A DNA stretch of 64,000 nucleotides from NCBI RefSeq assembly GCF_022436675.1, contig NZ_JAKUJZ010000004.1:460886-524885 (forward strand), read 5' to 3'. The stretch comes from Rheinheimera hassiensis. Lineage in GTDB: Bacteria > Pseudomonadota > Gammaproteobacteria > Enterobacterales > Alteromonadaceae. Shown here piece by piece: positions 1-7,254 of the stretch. The notes under the pieces are model-generated. The model saw only the letters and a list, made by a program, of their open reading frames with translations. It was not told where the DNA came from and made no database searches. Within the stretch, counting starts at the first letter, position 1, and each line of letters opens with the position of its first letter. The position numbers were made by a program, and so were the translations under genes.

Positions 1-12
1 CATGACGGCCAT
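1..12 (-). CDS. first codons of the next phage tail gene (partial)
   Basis: An ATG at 12-10 overlaps the stop codon of the tail tube gene as TAATG, the coupling used elsewhere in this operon. Only four codons (MAVM) lie in the window, so no product can be read. In Mu the gene after the tube gene encodes a small tail-assembly protein; that assignment rests on position only. Confidence 0.35.
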
Positions 13-365
13 TAGATACGCTCTACCTTATTGCCCTGGAAAGTGCCGGTAACATCGCCGGAGTCTGAGATAGTAAACGGGGCCTGTGGCGCGCAATCCG
101 TCATCATATAATCGACACCGTTGTCACCTTCCCATGTGAGTGTGGCATTGGTGATGCTGTTTATTTCCAGCACGTCCACGTCTTCATCAGCCGCAATTAC
201 CACCGCAATAGTGGGCACTGTGTACTCATTAGACTGGCCCCAAACACGACCCGGCCCAACGTGCGGGGTGCGCGTGTAACCGCCGGGGTTTAAGGTGGAT
301 CCTTTTTTCGTTTTCAGCTGTTTGCTGTTGGCACGAATAACCACTTCACCAAGGATTTGTCCCAT
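12..365 (-). CDS. phage tail tube protein (Mu gpM type)
   Basis: A 117-residue protein directly downstream of the tail sheath gene, the place and size of the Mu tube protein gpM. Tube proteins stack as rings inside the contractile sheath and form the DNA channel of a myovirus tail. The sequence is rich in beta-type residues (QFTIS/GTFQGN-like strands) with no signal peptide or membrane segment. ATG at 365 is preceded by AGGAG about ten bases upstream. The assignment relies on both similarity and gene order. Confidence 0.8.
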   Translation of the reverse strand: MGQILGEVVIRANSKQLKTKKGSTLNPGGYTRTPHVGPGRVWGQSNEYTVPTIAVVIAADEDVDVLEINSITNATLTWEGDNGVDYMMTDCAPQAPFTISDSGDVTGTFQGNKVERI

Positions 366-381
366 GGGCTTATGCTCCTAA

Positions 382-1863
382 TTAAAGTTTGAACTGCATC
401 AGCGCGGCAAAGATGCGGAACTGATTAACAATGTTGGGGTTGAACACGCAGTTAAGCCGGTTCTGATCGCTCGCATCCCGGTACACATTCAGCGTGGTTT
501 TAAAGCCGTCAAAGTCTTCCATCAGGCCCTTAGGTACCCAATCATTGTTGGCCAGCTCTAACATGGCATTACGCATGATTTTCGGCGTGACTACCGGCTG
601 ACCAGGATCCAGCCGGTTAAGCACATCATCACCAGCCAGCTTGTGGCGCGGGAAGCGGTTAGTCACCATAGTGCGCAGTGAATACCGCAGGTAGCCCAGA
701 GTTGCAGGCGTGGTGATATCCAGATAGCTTGGATCCGGGTCACCAAAGGCATTCTCCCGATACATAGATACTTCACGCTCAATGGCCACTTCGCCGCCCG
801 GCGTAACCATATAGGTAGCAATGCCGTCGCCCAGCAGCAGGTTGCGCTCTGTCATATCCCACTGCAGTTCTTTGGCCGGCGGCAGCAGGCCGGTCATTAC
901 CAGAGTTTGTAATGGGCGGGCCGGATCAATACCAAGCGAGTACGATGCCTGCCCGGCATAGGCAGCAGCAAACTCAAAAGGCGAGTGAGGCGCTTTGTTG
1001 GTACCCATGCAGGTAAACAGGTAATCGTTACGTGCTACACCAAATGCACCCGTCTCAGCAAAGGTGCCCCGGAACGCTGTGTAAGCAATGCCTTCAATCA
1101 TCTTGAGCGGACCCCAGCGAGTCACCAGCTCATCCCGTAGCGTGTTCAGGCTTTGGGTGTCGTTATAAGGCATAACAATATGGTTGTACCATTCGTTAGG
1201 CACTGCTGCGATTACCGCATCCATATCCGGTGTGCCAGCGCCGCCTGCCATATCTACTAAGGTCAGGGTTACACCCTTTGGCAACACTTCGCCATCGTAG
1301 TAGTTGTAACGCACATCAATATCGTTACCTGTAGAGCCCTTCCACTTGCAGGTTAACTCAACCGTTTCAGTGGTGGCCGCTTTAAGTTCTGCTGTCACCG
1401 GCAGGTTTTTGTTGGCATTAATTTTGGCAATCACCGCTGTGGCAATAGTGGCCGCTGTATCTGCATCATTAACGCCCACCTGCACCGACTCACCGGCAAT
1501 AAGCAATGCAATTACACCGGCTTTAGCACTGGCTGCCGCCACAGTAATTTCACCTTTAGCCGCCGTACCTGCATCAAGGTCCGCAACGCCAAGCGCATAC
1601 ACATCGGTGTAGTCGTTTGATTGGCGGAAGGCCTTCAGCATGCGCGACATCATAGAGCCATAGCCATACAACGCGTCCATTTGGCTTTCACTGTTGGTAA
1701 TACGGTTCAGCGTTAACGCTGTTGCGCTACCTGTGGTTAACTGCTGGCCGATCACCAAAACCTTTTGCGCTAAAGCAGGCGTACCCGATAGCGCGTTAGA
1801 GTTGTCAATCTCGATATAAACGAGAGGGACTTTAATATCGTTAGGGATGCTACCGAGTGCCAT
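382..1863 (-). CDS. phage tail sheath protein (Mu gpL type)
   Basis: A 493-residue sheath subunit, the contractile outer layer of the myovirus tail, matching Mu gpL in length and position. The N-terminus (GSIPNDIKVPLVYIEIDNS) is the typical Mu-like sheath opening. A variable Ala-rich insert lies around residues 95-180. The conserved C-terminal half carries the tail-sheath core, ending in the NQFRIFAALMQFKL region. ATG at 1863 has a good AGGAG site. A contractile tail follows from this gene plus the tube gene. Confidence 0.92.
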   Translation of the reverse strand: MALGSIPNDIKVPLVYIEIDNSNALSGTPALAQKVLVIGQQLTTGSATALTLNRITNSESQMDALYGYGSMMSRMLKAFRQSNDYTDVYALGVADLDAGTAAKGEITVAAASAKAGVIALLIAGESVQVGVNDADTAATIATAVIAKINANKNLPVTAELKAATTETVELTCKWKGSTGNDIDVRYNYYDGEVLPKGVTLTLVDMAGGAGTPDMDAVIAAVPNEWYNHIVMPYNDTQSLNTLRDELVTRWGPLKMIEGIAYTAFRGTFAETGAFGVARNDYLFTCMGTNKAPHSPFEFAAAYAGQASYSLGIDPARPLQTLVMTGLLPPAKELQWDMTERNLLLGDGIATYMVTPGGEVAIEREVSMYRENAFGDPDPSYLDITTPATLGYLRYSLRTMVTNRFPRHKLAGDDVLNRLDPGQPVVTPKIMRNAMLELANNDWVPKGLMEDFDGFKTTLNVYRDASDQNRLNCVFNPNIVNQFRIFAALMQFKL

Positions 1864-1865
1864 AT

Positions 1866-2051
1866 TTATGCTCCTTTATCGGCTTTAGCTTGCGCTTTAG
1901 CCGGTGTTTTTGATTCAATTACATCGCCATCATTCAGGCGGCGCACCCAAAAGGATGAACGCTCTACTTTTTCGCCAGCCTCTGCCAGGTATTCACCGTT
2001 TGGCTTGCGAACCGGTACCACTGCTTTAGTGGGTTTGATGTGGATCAACAT
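1866..2051 (-). CDS. DUF2635 family phage protein (Mu gp38 type)
   Basis: A 61-residue protein two bases upstream of the sheath gene, where Mu encodes gp38. It shows the DUF2635 pattern: a Pro/Gly strand, a central LAEAGEKV segment, then a W/F-x-RRLNDGDV block. The C-terminus is Lys/Ala rich. Function is not established; the constant place beside the sheath gene suggests a tail assembly role. ATG at 2051 is preceded by AGGAAA. Confidence 0.8.
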   Translation of the reverse strand: MLIHIKPTKAVVPVRKPNGEYLAEAGEKVERSSFWVRRLNDGDVIESKTPAKAQAKADKGA

Positions 2052-2098
2052 AGTTATTTCCTGTTTTCATCCCGTTATTGAGACTGTTATTTACCTGG

Positions 2099-2689
2099 TT
2101 ACTGCGGCATATCCACAACACCTTCCAGCTCTGGCGCACCTTCGGCCAACTGAGCTTTAAGGCCAAAGCGCAAGAAGTCGTCCAGCGTTGCAGGGTCCAG
2201 CTCAACGTCCAGGTACCACTGCTGTGTCCAACTCACTGACCAAACAGCAAGGCCAAGCTCGTCAACCTTATCGCTGTACAGGTTGTCACCGCGCACTGCA
2301 TCAGCCCGGCTATAGGCAGTTGGCAAAGCGTTACGGCGCAATAAAAAACCGGCTAACTTGCCTGCGATCACTTCGGCGCGAGAGTCTTTCTGATAGCCAA
2401 ACTGGTCGGTTGTAAATACATAGGCCACAAAGTTCACGGTGCCGACAATGCGATTGCCAATGCTTTCGTACTTAGGTACACGCAGGGCAGCAATCCGAAT
2501 GCCGCCATCACGGTTTGCTATCCAGCGCTTCACGTCTGCCGGGGTGTCAAACTTACCAATGTGGCGCTCAACAGTTTGTACCCGGTCAATCTGCTGCTCA
2601 CTGCCTTCAAGCTCTGGTTTCAGGTAGCCGACAATTTGTTCACAGGCCCATACGGTTGATCCGGTTACAACAAAATCTGGTCTTATCAT
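2099..2689 (-). CDS. gp37 family phage protein (DUF1834)
   Basis: A 196-residue protein of the Mu gp37 family, starting MIRPDFVVTGS. The ATG at 2689 overlaps the stop of the virion morphogenesis gene as ATGA, so this start is preferred over an upstream one inside that gene. Family members lie between the head-tail connector genes and the sheath gene and are probably tail terminator or connector proteins. Trp-rich C-terminal strands (AVWSVSWTQQWYLDV) are visible. Confidence 0.82.
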   Translation of the reverse strand: MIRPDFVVTGSTVWACEQIVGYLKPELEGSEQQIDRVQTVERHIGKFDTPADVKRWIANRDGGIRIAALRVPKYESIGNRIVGTVNFVAYVFTTDQFGYQKDSRAEVIAGKLAGFLLRRNALPTAYSRADAVRGDNLYSDKVDELGLAVWSVSWTQQWYLDVELDPATLDDFLRFGLKAQLAEGAPELEGVVDMPQ

Positions 2690-3228
2690 TGGATCAGCCC
2701 GCCCCAAAAGTTACCCAGCACTGCATAAATCTCTTGCTGGTTGTCTGTGCTTAAACCTAAGAACTCACGCGCTGGCATATTCATCAGCCGGCTAAATGCA
2801 CCCACCGACTGATACACCGGAAACGCCAAGGCCTTACCAAAGGCTTGTGTAATTAAGCGAGTGTGTGCATCTACCTGCACCACACCGCTATAGCCGTCCT
2901 GAATCGTTGGCGCGTAGGCCAGCGGAGAGCCGGTTCGTACTTGGTTTCTTTCCACTCTGTACTGAATCGAATCCAGCAGGTCCCCATCCCCCTGCAGCAA
3001 AGACTGATTACCGTGCCTGGTCTTTGCATAGGCACTGCTCCATTCCGCCCATGGGCTGCCGTCGGGTGATGTTTTTTCATCGGCAATGCGCCGCCGCGTC
3101 TGGCTTTCAACAATGCCGCCAAGCGCGTCTAACAATTCTTCTTTGTGCTTAGGGTCGCCCAGCGTTTCCAGCAGCTGGTTATAGCGCTGTAGTTCCTGTA
3201 CTCCGCTAACCTGAACACTAATTGACAT
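2686..3228 (-). CDS. phage virion morphogenesis protein (gpG-like)
   Basis: A 180-residue protein of the phage virion morphogenesis (tail completion) family. Recognisable parts are the N-terminal ISVQVSGVQELQRYNQLLETLG helix region, a RRRIADEKTSPDGSPWAEWS stretch and the C-terminal PAREFLGLS motif. It joins the finished tail to the head in related phages. It overlaps gp37 by four bases and its start overlaps the gp36 stop (TAATG). In Mu the G gene sits between F and I; here the family member sits between gp36 and gp37. Confidence 0.85.
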   Translation of the reverse strand: MSISVQVSGVQELQRYNQLLETLGDPKHKEELLDALGGIVESQTRRRIADEKTSPDGSPWAEWSSAYAKTRHGNQSLLQGDGDLLDSIQYRVERNQVRTGSPLAYAPTIQDGYSGVVQVDAHTRLITQAFGKALAFPVYQSVGAFSRLMNMPAREFLGLSTDNQQEIYAVLGNFWGGLIQ

Positions 3229-3659
3229 TACAGAACGCCCCGCAAGCTGTTACGGGTAAACAACCGCTCGTTGTCCTGGACTAATTCCACTTTGCCTAAA
3301 CTGCTTTCAGCAGGCTTATCGGCCACAGGCAAACCTAAGTCACGCTTGCCGGTGCCGATTTCTCTTAACGTAGTGAGCGCCATTTTGTAGCGCTCTTCCA
3401 GCAAGTTGGTGGCCTGCTGATCACGGTCTGCTAACCAGTAAAAGGCGATGGTGACAGCCAGCTTATTCAGCATGCCCGGCACAGTTGGCAGGGGCAGCAC
3501 GTAGCGGGTCATAAACGAATTAATTTCGTCGTCTGCCTGCTCCAATGCGTTATTGATATAGGTATCGTTTAACTCGCCGCTTTCTCTGTCGATAGCAACG
3601 TTCCAGAGCATGGAGTTATCACGATCTATCAAGTCCTGCTTTGTTGCATAAATAGCCAT
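3228..3659 (-). CDS. gp36 family phage protein (DUF1320)
   Basis: A 143-residue head-tail connector of the DUF1320/gp36 family. The typical N-terminus (MAIYATKQDLIDR) fixes the start at 3659, with AAGGCGG upstream; the reading frame stays open further up but lacks family similarity there. Helical sequence with YINNALEQADDEINSFM and RYKMALTTLREIGTGKRDLG is characteristic. It follows the gp35-like gene in the head-to-tail module, as in Mu. Confidence 0.87.
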   Translation of the reverse strand: MAIYATKQDLIDRDNSMLWNVAIDRESGELNDTYINNALEQADDEINSFMTRYVLPLPTVPGMLNKLAVTIAFYWLADRDQQATNLLEERYKMALTTLREIGTGKRDLGLPVADKPAESSLGKVELVQDNERLFTRNSLRGVL

Positions 3660-3672
3660 CACCGCCGCCTTA

Positions 3673-4176
3673 CTATTCGCTGTTGTCTGGGTTGATAACG
3701 CCAGCCGGATCAATCAGGTCTTCAAGGTCAATATCTTCTATGACCAGGTTAGGTTCACGGTGCACGCGCTCTGCCTTTTCAGCCGTGAGATACACCACAA
3801 GCTCTGCCTCATGATCCGGCGCAGAAACTGCCGCAGTCGCATCCGGCTCTTGCTCAACCACAAGCACCAATGTTTCTTTGAGACGATGGAACTGCACGCC
3901 GGAGCGCCAAAAGCCAGCGTCTGCTTTAGAACGGGCCGTAAAAGCGCCCAAAATGTAAATAGCGTCCTGTTCGGCTTGCGCTGCTTGGACAGCAGCATCA
4001 CTGGCCGGCTTCGCTTCGCCCTGAGCTAAGGCATCTGATTCAGCCTTTGCTTTCAGTGCTGCCGCGTCCTGTTCGGCTTGCGCTGTTTGGACGGCAGGAT
4101 CCTTTGCCACTGCTTTTGCTGCACCTGGCTTTGCCCGTGTGCGGGCAGGGCTGTTTTTGTGTTGGCTTTCACTCAC
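3673..4176 (-). CDS. gp35/HI1506-like phage protein with Ala-rich repeated linker
   Basis: A 167-residue protein with two parts. Residues 1-75 are Ala/Lys/Gln rich and contain a duplicated segment (QTAQAEQDA / QAAQAEQDA), encoded by an approximately 35-base direct repeat at 3962 and 4064. Residues 75-110 (IYILGAFTARSKADAGFWRSG region) resemble the FluMu HI1506/gp35 domain, which is found between the major head protein and gp36. The C-terminus is acidic. Function is unknown, perhaps head completion. ATG at 4176 has GGAG upstream. Confidence 0.7.
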   Translation of the reverse strand: MSESQHKNSPARTRAKPGAAKAVAKDPAVQTAQAEQDAAALKAKAESDALAQGEAKPASDAAVQAAQAEQDAIYILGAFTARSKADAGFWRSGVQFHRLKETLVLVVEQEPDATAAVSAPDHEAELVVYLTAEKAERVHREPNLVIEDIDLEDLIDPAGVINPDNSE

Positions 4177-4244
4177 GTTGAACTCCTTTTAAAAATGGCG
4201 ATGCCGTAACATCGCCATTCCTGATAACAATGAATGGCAGTGGC

Positions 4245-5144
4245 TTACGCAGTAATCAGAGGCGAAACGACAATTTCAACATCGTTGTAATAGATGTTGG
4301 TGTCGCCACCTTCAATTAGCATGCGGGCTATTAACTTCTTGGCGGCGGCTTCGTTGTCAGGGCCAACAATCAACTTAGTTGCCCGAACACCAATAGGTGT
4401 GCCGTCTACCTTTTTCATCTTCTGCAGTTGCTTCTTAGCCGTTTCATAGTTCTCTGCAGTCAATGCGGCCTTAGAGCCAATGGCCAGCTGAGGGAACGAG
4501 AAGCCCACGTTGCAACGGCCATCTACACCAGCGGCATACTTGTTGTTGAACCAGGTGTATTCTTCGTTAGGGTTCATGTTTTTAAACACGAATTGCCGAC
4601 GGTTCTGGAACACAACCGGCTTCAGCACCTTGGTGTCATCAATCAGGAACCACGGCTCGCCGGTATCGGTAGAAGGATCACCCACCACGTTGGAGAATGT
4701 AGTGGCCGGGGTGGTTTCTAACGGATGGTCGGTGTCAAAGTAGTTCTGGCCGTCAAAACACAGCGTGCTAAAGCCTGCAGCCAGGATTGGATAACACAGG
4801 GTGTCAGGGAAGTAAGCCACCTGGTCGCCATAGTTCTGTGCCACTACGCTGTAGTGACCAATCTGGTCATCATCAACGTTATCGCGTGATACCGAGATAG
4901 AGCTTTCAAAGGTTTTGTTTTCGATGGAATAGCCGTGCTTGCCCATATCGGCCAGCTGGCGGGCACCAGTCCATTCCACAATACCGGGCAAGTCTTTTAA
5001 CCACCCGTAAAAGTTGGCTGCACCTGTGCTTGGCACTTCGGTGGCAATCATTGACCATTGTGGTTTCGCAGCAGTTAAGCCACGGGTATAAGCCGCTGAC
5101 ATAGTGGCCTGTAGTGCTTCAAGCACCTGCGCTTCAGTCGCCAT
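4245..5144 (-). CDS. major head subunit (Mu gpT type)
   Basis: A 299-residue major capsid protein of the Mu gpT family. Conserved features are the N-terminal LQATMSAAYTRGL, the W-x-K-DLPG segment near residue 50, the IENKTFESSISVSRDNVDDDQIG block, and the C-terminal LIVGPDNEAAAKKL strand. It forms the icosahedral shell. The ATG at 5144 overlaps the stop of the protease/scaffold gene (TAATG), which couples shell and scaffold synthesis. A 68-base gap separates it from the gp35-like gene. Confidence 0.93.
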   Translation of the reverse strand: MATEAQVLEALQATMSAAYTRGLTAAKPQWSMIATEVPSTGAANFYGWLKDLPGIVEWTGARQLADMGKHGYSIENKTFESSISVSRDNVDDDQIGHYSVVAQNYGDQVAYFPDTLCYPILAAGFSTLCFDGQNYFDTDHPLETTPATTFSNVVGDPSTDTGEPWFLIDDTKVLKPVVFQNRRQFVFKNMNPNEEYTWFNNKYAAGVDGRCNVGFSFPQLAIGSKAALTAENYETAKKQLQKMKKVDGTPIGVRATKLIVGPDNEAAAKKLIARMLIEGGDTNIYYNDVEIVVSPLITA

Positions 5145-5650
5145 TATTTAGCTCCCAGGTTAAGTTGTTGTTTAGCCGCAATGTACTCTTCCTGAGTCAC
5201 GTGCATTTTGCGGCACATAGCAATTTCATGCTCTTCAAGCACCGGCTTGCCGTTGGTATCGACAGGCTGTTTCGTCTGGCTATTGGTGGCAATAGCAGGC
5301 GCGGTACCGACGAACTTTTTAAACTGCTCGATACCACCTTCAGCACGGCACATGCTGACAAACATATCTTTGTTAGCCGGCGCAACCTTGCCTTCGGTAA
5401 TGGCGGTTTGCACCAGTGCATCAATTTCTTTATCAGCAATGGCTTTAAGTGCAGTCTCTGCTGTGTTCGCACGATTAAGCGCCACGGTGTGGGTTTCAAT
5501 CGGTACGAACTTGTTTAAGTCGGGCTGGTTGGCGCGGTTAAGGGCAATGTCTTTGTCTTGCTTAAGCGCGTTAATTGCCACAACGGCCTGTTCTTCTGTT
5601 GCTTCTGCGGCAATGCCGAGTGCCGCAACAATGAGCGGGGGCAGCTTCAT
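5144..5650 (-). CDS. possible internal in-frame scaffold product (gpZ-like)
   Basis: Within the protease gene an ATG at 5650 starts MKLPPLIVAALGIA and is preceded by AGAGGA at normal spacing. Translation from here would give 168 residues of helical, Ala/Glu-rich sequence lacking the protease domain. In Mu the scaffold gpZ is made from an in-frame internal start of gene I; the position here, at the domain boundary, fits. The product itself is inferred. Confidence 0.5.
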   Translation of the reverse strand: MKLPPLIVAALGIAAEATEEQAVVAINALKQDKDIALNRANQPDLNKFVPIETHTVALNRANTAETALKAIADKEIDALVQTAITEGKVAPANKDMFVSMCRAEGGIEQFKKFVGTAPAIATNSQTKQPVDTNGKPVLEEHEIAMCRKMHVTQEEYIAAKQQLNLGAK

Positions 5651-6118
5651 TGGGTTGTCCTCTTTACGGTTAAGGGCGGGTACATTTAAATTTGGATCAT
5701 TGGTTAAAGCGGCACTGACTAATGCCAGCACCTGACCCGTTGGGTCATAAGAAAACGAGGGTGAGTAAAAGGCATACTTCTTCTTTTCAAGAACTTCAGC
5801 GCCTTCAACATTCCATTCCACAAAAGCCCAGATTTCACCCTCGCGGTTTTCAACTTTGGTAATCCAACCATAGGCCGGAGCCGGTTCGCCCTTGGGCGCT
5901 TTGATATGCGTTGAATGCTCCATGTCGAATGGGCGCTTTTTAACAAAGCGGGCCACGACAGCTTCAGGGTTGTTGTTCATCCATGAACGGCCATCAAGCC
6001 CCATAAAGTTGCCGGCTGGCACCATCGGCAGCCAAATGCCTGTAGCATCGGCTTCCATCGGCATCATGTTGAAGCAAAGTGCAGTAATGGTTTTGACTGC
6101 CTGCTGTTTTATTGTCAC
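5144..6118 (-). CDS. phage head protease with scaffold part (Mu gpI/gpZ type)
   Basis: A 324-residue protein of the Mu gpI family. The N-terminal half (to about residue 150) is the protease, with the FDMEHSTH block and the YGWITKVENREGEIWAFVEW strand region. The C-terminal half is helical and Ala/Glu rich, as in the scaffold. A GTG at 6118 with GGAG eight bases upstream is the likely start. An in-frame ATG at 5650 (Met157) has its own AGAGGA site and could start a separate scaffold. The protease matures the prohead. Confidence 0.88.
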   Translation of the reverse strand: MTIKQQAVKTITALCFNMMPMEADATGIWLPMVPAGNFMGLDGRSWMNNNPEAVVARFVKKRPFDMEHSTHIKAPKGEPAPAYGWITKVENREGEIWAFVEWNVEGAEVLEKKKYAFYSPSFSYDPTGQVLALVSAALTNDPNLNVPALNRKEDNPMKLPPLIVAALGIAAEATEEQAVVAINALKQDKDIALNRANQPDLNKFVPIETHTVALNRANTAETALKAIADKEIDALVQTAITEGKVAPANKDMFVSMCRAEGGIEQFKKFVGTAPAIATNSQTKQPVDTNGKPVLEEHEIAMCRKMHVTQEEYIAAKQQLNLGAK

Positions 6119-6474
6119 TTAGGAACTCCGGTAAAGGGTTACATAGCAACCTCCTGTAGTCGGGTTGGTATGTGGAATATCGTAAAAATCAGTTCACGGA
6201 GTTCAGCATGCATAAAAAAAGCAACTGACGATAAATAACGTCAATTGCTCAATATGCGGGTTGGCGATAAGTGCTTATGAGGAAGGTGGTGCGGTTTGGC
6301 AACGGCGGCAAAAGCGCCGGTGCAGGCAGTAGAGACTACCTTAAAAAATCAGCCTGGCAAGCCCGTGGCGGCAAACCAGGCCAAAGTATCATATCAAACC
6401 TTGTTTAAACCCTGTTTAAATCCTGCTGTATTCGTTTAAACATTTTTGCCGGTAACTTTATGACAGGTAGATCC
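6119..6474. other. 356-base non-coding gap between gpF and gpI genes
   Basis: No convincing gene lies here in any frame. The gap contains a terminator for the - strand (6214-6249), a start-stop codon pair behind a perfect ribosome site (6139-6155), short inverted repeats around 6300-6380, and a 17-base motif (6404-6420) whose reverse complement recurs next to the phage left end at 22220-22236. In Mu the strong gyrase site that organises the replicating genome lies between genes G and I, so an equivalent site here is possible but not shown. Confidence 0.6.
6214..6249 (-). terminator. rho-independent terminator after gpF
   Basis: Eleven-base stem AGCAACTGACG (6220-6230) with CGTCAATTGCT (6239-6249), one mismatch, an eight-base loop, and seven A on the + strand (6214-6220), which read as a T-run on the - strand. 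It lies inside the head operon, so the protease and capsid genes may depend on read-through or a separate promoter. Confidence 0.75.
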
Positions 6475-7254
6475 TTATAACCCGTCAGAGAGCGTTTGGC
6501 GCATTCGGGCTTCTTTTGCCGCCAGATCCCCGGCCAGCATATTTTCACGCCCTTTGCCCGGATTATAGTTCCAACCAGGCTCAATGCCTTGCGGCAGTAC
6601 TTCCACTTCACCGGTGCGCTTGTTAACCCACTGCCGGTTTTTGCCGGCGGGTGCAGAGGTTGACACCTTGCCGGATGCGATAAGCTTGTCGGCTTCGTAT
6701 TGCGACACCTGCCGGATCCAGCACTTGCAGCCCCAGCCGTTCGGTGTCATGTGCACATCCCACCATGGATCATCAGCGGGCAATAAGGTGTTCTTCCACT
6801 TCGCATGGTCCACCCTATGCTGCTCACTTGGCCCCAGCTGATACAGCAAGTAGGGCATTGTGCGCTTGGTTCTCTGAATGCGCTCCCACTGGCCTGCACT
6901 TCTGGCGGTGCGCATATTGGTTTTATAAATGGTTTTTATGCGGCCTTCACTGCCCAGTTGCACCAGCTTTGTTTCTTCGGTTAACGGATCCTGCATTGTC
7001 TGTACACCCCACCAGCCAGACTTTACCAGCAAGGGCTTAAGGGTATTGCGAAACTGCTCAAACGTTTGGCCACTTTCAATCGCATCCTGCACGATTTGCT
7101 TAACGTCTACTAACAAGTCAGCGTTAAGCATCTTTGCCACGGTAAACGCATTGGCCTGTTCTTCTTTCCACACATCGCGGTAATCGAACCCTGGCTTAAT
7201 GCCTTTGCGCTTAAACCAGTCCAGCGCTTCTTTTGGGATCAGTGCATCAGCCAT
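6475..7254 (-). CDS. phage head morphogenesis protein (Mu gpF / SPP1 gp7 type)
   Basis: A 259-residue minor head protein. It carries the Mu F-type domain: an N-terminal KEALDWFKRKG helix, a central NMRTARSAGQWER motif, the QHRVDHAKW segment and the GWGCKCWIRQVS cysteine motif near residues 173-184. Such proteins act in capsid assembly and DNA ejection. It is shorter than Mu gpF, which is over 400 residues, so only the core domain remains. The start overlaps the portal gene end by eight bases. Confidence 0.88.
   Translation of the reverse strand: MADALIPKEALDWFKRKGIKPGFDYRDVWKEEQANAFTVAKMLNADLLVDVKQIVQDAIESGQTFEQFRNTLKPLLVKSGWWGVQTMQDPLTEETKLVQLGSEGRIKTIYKTNMRTARSAGQWERIQRTKRTMPYLLYQLGPSEQHRVDHAKWKNTLLPADDPWWDVHMTPNGWGCKCWIRQVSQYEADKLIASGKVSTSAPAGKNRQWVNKRTGEVEVLPQGIEPGWNYNPGKGRENMLAGDLAAKEARMRQTLSDGL

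Noticed and set aside
6405..6611. 68-codon - strand frame reaching into the gpF-gpI gap
   Set aside because: It is another frame of the gpF gene running past its end, with no ribosome site or family similarity.
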